A stretch of 21,257 nucleotides of DNA from Acanthaster planci (taxonomy: Eukaryota > Echinodermata > Asteroidea > Valvatida > Acanthasteridae). Position numbers and translations under genes: made by a program. Location of the stretch: the NCBI RefSeq assembly GCF_001949145.1, contig NW_019091457.1, forward strand, positions 307,971-329,227, written 5' to 3'. Below, piece by piece: positions 19,196-21,257 of this stretch; within the stretch, counting starts at the first letter, position 1; the number at the start of each line of letters is the position of its first letter. A model generated the notes under the pieces. That model searched no databases, was not told the origin of the DNA, and saw only the letters and a list, made by a program, of their open reading frames with translations.

Positions 19196-19968
19196 TATCA
19201 TCAGATGGGCGGCTGTTCTTAGTTGGGTTCTCACACAAGCCTGACTTTGGATGGATGTACAATTACTGTCTAAAATTGCGAATACGTATGTTGTCTACTT
19301 GAATACCCAAAGGCACAGCGCACAGACAAGAGACCTAGACCATGGAGGAAGGAACACATGCCTAGACATAGCTCTGGAAGCCCGTTTCGGACACGGTTAC
19401 TAACCCCCTACATTTTTATGTTAAAGAAATAGCAATTATTAACAACATAATGGTAACCTCCATGGGAACACATACCTCAACATGCTCAGTGTTATTATTA
19501 ATCAAGGGATTAAATTGAGGGAGTGTAAACCATTCCATTCGAATTATTTTTCTATTGCTATTGTTGATTTCATTCTCTCCATCTCTACAGATGCAACTTG
19601 AATGCTATGATTGAAGCCAAACCAAATTCGCTACAAACGTAATAGCCAAGCAAAGCTGTAACCCAATTAAAAAATACGCCTATTCGCGAATGGAACTAAG
19701 TACACAGTATCTGGGCGATGACGGAATCAAAACAATGTGTTGGCGTTTATGGCGTTTAGGTCCTACGTTTGTACACGTCGGCGTAGGCCTACTTCTGCAG
19801 CGCTAGAGGACACGTCATTATTTCGAAAGTTCTGGGCTGAGTTCAAAATTTCTGCAAAACTAACCTGACGCTTTGTTCTCGCTGAAAAGCCAGCGGGAAA
19901 AGACGTGAAACGAAGGTGGTGGAATTAGGGGACATTAATGCCAGCGCCAAGTGGCTGAATTTCGGCAG

Positions 19969-20036
19969 TGGCCGTAGTGCAGCGGTGAATGGTGAAAAGA
20001 GGATTAGGCTATGCGTGAGCATGTAGGTTTGATTTC
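19969..20036 (+). mobile_element. Possible tRNA-derived SINE remnant
   Basis: An A-box-like TGGCCGTAGTGCAGCGG (19969-19985) is followed by a B-box-like GGTTTGATTTC (20026-20036), 9 of 11 matching GGTTCRANYCC. The 57-nt spacing is long, closer to tRNAs with a large variable arm. No acceptor stem closes convincingly, so this is not an intact tRNA gene. Confidence 0.25.
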
Positions 20037-20042
20037 ACTTAA

Positions 20043-20075
20043 ATTAACATGATTAAGTGACTTAATCACGTTAAT
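20043..20075. promoter_or_regulatory. 33-bp near-palindrome with homeodomain-like motifs
   Basis: The core TGATTAAGTGACTTAATCA (20050-20068) is a perfect 9-1-9 palindrome. After one mismatched pair (20049/20069) the symmetry continues for six more pairs. It contains TTAAGTG and its mirror, the NK2-class homeodomain core; a third CACTTAA lies at 20036-20042. It is a candidate cis-regulatory element. Confidence 0.4.
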
Positions 20076-20792
20076 GGTTGCGATATGTTATCAAGTAGTT
20101 ATCTGTCACAATGACTGAAACGTACTTGTTACTTTTAGAAATTCCTGCTGCAGCTGAATTCTCCTCTAGGGAGATGAATAAGGAGCCCCCTATTTGTTTT
20201 GTTGTAATGAATCAAAGCCTACATCAACCATGTTAACTGCAACAGCTGCAGTCTGTGACTCTGGACATTTTTAGAAGGGAAATAAAGTTTGAAACATATG
20301 TGGTTTTGATTCCATATTGTAAGTTAGGAAGTCACAACAGTGTAGGCGTGGAACCAGACAAAGGTTTGTCATTGTGATAATGTTTTGGTTACTGAAAACC
20401 TCCACTGTGCATGTTCACCTGTGTTGTCCTTTCCGTTCAAGTTCCAGTCATGTCTGTGCTGGTCAAGTTCGGCATGATCATCAGTTTGCATGATCACCTA
20501 GTCCCATTGTGGGATTGGGCAATCCTGTTGAGTGTTGTCAATCTCCAACGTCAGGCCTACTTCCTTTTTGCGACAGACCTTCACCATGTTCACTACTGTG
20601 AATTCGAAAAAAATGGCTGACGGCTGAACTATCAACAAATTAGGTAGAAAGATCAGCCACTCGCACAAAGATCAGACTGTATAGGTCAGCCCAATTGCAC
20701 CCAGTGGTTATAAATTAATAGCGTTATTTCTTCTCTTCACTTTGTAAACAGAACCAGATGTTCCCGGTGATTTCTGGCCGAGTTTTATCACA

Positions 20793-21010
20793 ATGTCAGG
20801 ACAGGCGACACTCTGCCGAGGTCTCGTAGTTACAGCCATCTCCTTGCTTCTAGCCTGTGGGGCAACTGGCAGCGAGGTCCAGGCAGCCAGCACGCAGCAG
20901 CAGGGGATTCCCGATGACGGTGGTCCCAAAGCCACTGTCTACGTCGAAGGGGCTAGAGTGGCAGCGTTCAATACTTGCAGTGAGAAGACGGCGTCTAGCA
21001 ACCACTTCAG
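20793..21010 (+). CDS. First coding exon of an unidentified, probably secreted protein (partial)
   Basis: The exon is bounded by TTTGTAAACAG (ending at 20751) and donor GTATGG at 21011. ATG 20793 opens 72 codons plus two bases (AG). Residues 9-27 (RGLVVTAISLLLACGATGS) look like a signal peptide with a small-residue cleavage region near 25-30. A Gln/Gly/Asp-rich stretch follows, then ATVYVEGARVAAFNTCSEKT. I do not recognise the family. The frame is open upstream to the acceptor, so a longer N-terminus from an earlier exon is possible, which would make the hydrophobic run an internal membrane segment. Later exons lie beyond the window. Confidence 0.5.
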
Positions 21011-21257
21011 GTATGGCTGTGATGTTTTGCACCGGGCCTTTCATATGTATGCGGCCTGTCACGACGAAATGAGAGTAAAGTCGCACTTTGTAATTTCCCA
21101 TGATTACTATTACTATTTTTTTCGTCATCATCACATTGGACCAAACAAAAATACACAATTCAAGACAAGATGACAGGAACTAAGAAAGTGAACCTAATCA
21201 CTATTGCCAAAAGGGAAATAGCCCCAAACGACAAGTAAAGACATGAAGACATTCATC

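Larger units (their letters stand above)
18765..20751. other. Intergenic region before the right-edge gene
   Basis: This 2-kb non-coding stretch holds a GATA palindrome (19184-19195), a TAGGCCTA site (19784-19791), a tRNA-like A/B-box pair (19969-20036) and a 33-bp near-palindrome (20043-20075). A 5' UTR exon of the right-edge gene should lie in it, because that gene's first coding exon starts at an acceptor. The open frame at 20411-20620 has no recognisable content. Confidence 0.5.

Noticed and set aside
20850-21158. Minus-strand ORF of 102 codons
   Set aside because: It is antisense to the signal-peptide exon, has low-complexity content beyond 21011 and no recognisable domain.
1-21257. Bacterial-type operon, CRISPR array, defence system or intact transposon
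   Set aside because: Split eukaryotic genes and poly(A) signals throughout; no regularly spaced repeats and no transposase or reverse-transcriptase motifs seen.

Overview
The window is eukaryotic nuclear DNA of about 40% G+C by eye. It has split genes with GT-AG introns, long AT-rich introns and AATAAA poly(A) signals. All recognisable proteins are animal proteins. Four copies of the palindrome TAGGCCTA in 21 kb, and a mixture of short diverged repeats, suggest an invertebrate deuterostome, most likely an echinoderm or another ambulacrarian; amphioxus is not excluded. That assignment is inference.

Layout from left to right. (1) Bases 1-3077, + strand: the last four coding exons of a gene I cannot name, recovered because all splice phases agree (C-terminal 110 residues, helical). 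(2) Bases 4228-5643, - strand: complete two-exon POMK, protein O-mannose kinase, 350 residues. (3) Bases 6036-9969, + strand: complete seven-exon ES1/GATD3, a mitochondrial DJ-1/PfpI-superfamily protein of 263 residues. It is head-to-head with POMK, with 392 bp between the two ATGs. Its last intron is a textbook minor-spliceosome AT-AC intron. (4) Bases 12279-18026, + strand: a ciliary CLAMP-domain protein of the CABCOCO1 (C10orf107) / flagellar C1a-32 type. It has two candidate N-termini and a candidate 24-nt microexon. (5) Bases 20752-21010, + strand: the first coding exon of an unidentified, probably secreted protein that runs off the right edge.

The genes are functionally unrelated: luminal glycan kinase, mitochondrial matrix protein, ciliary protein. 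Their proximity looks like ordinary compact gene packing and not an operon or a system. Between and inside them lie small repeat remnants. These are a foldback (MITE-like) element in GATD3 intron 1, an inverted repeat in the first visible intron, two families of dispersed repeats with two copies each, a possible tRNA-derived SINE remnant, and a 33-bp near-palindrome with NK2-homeodomain-like motifs. I saw no CRISPR array, rRNA gene, intact tRNA gene or transposase. The strongest unusual feature is the AT-AC intron of GATD3.
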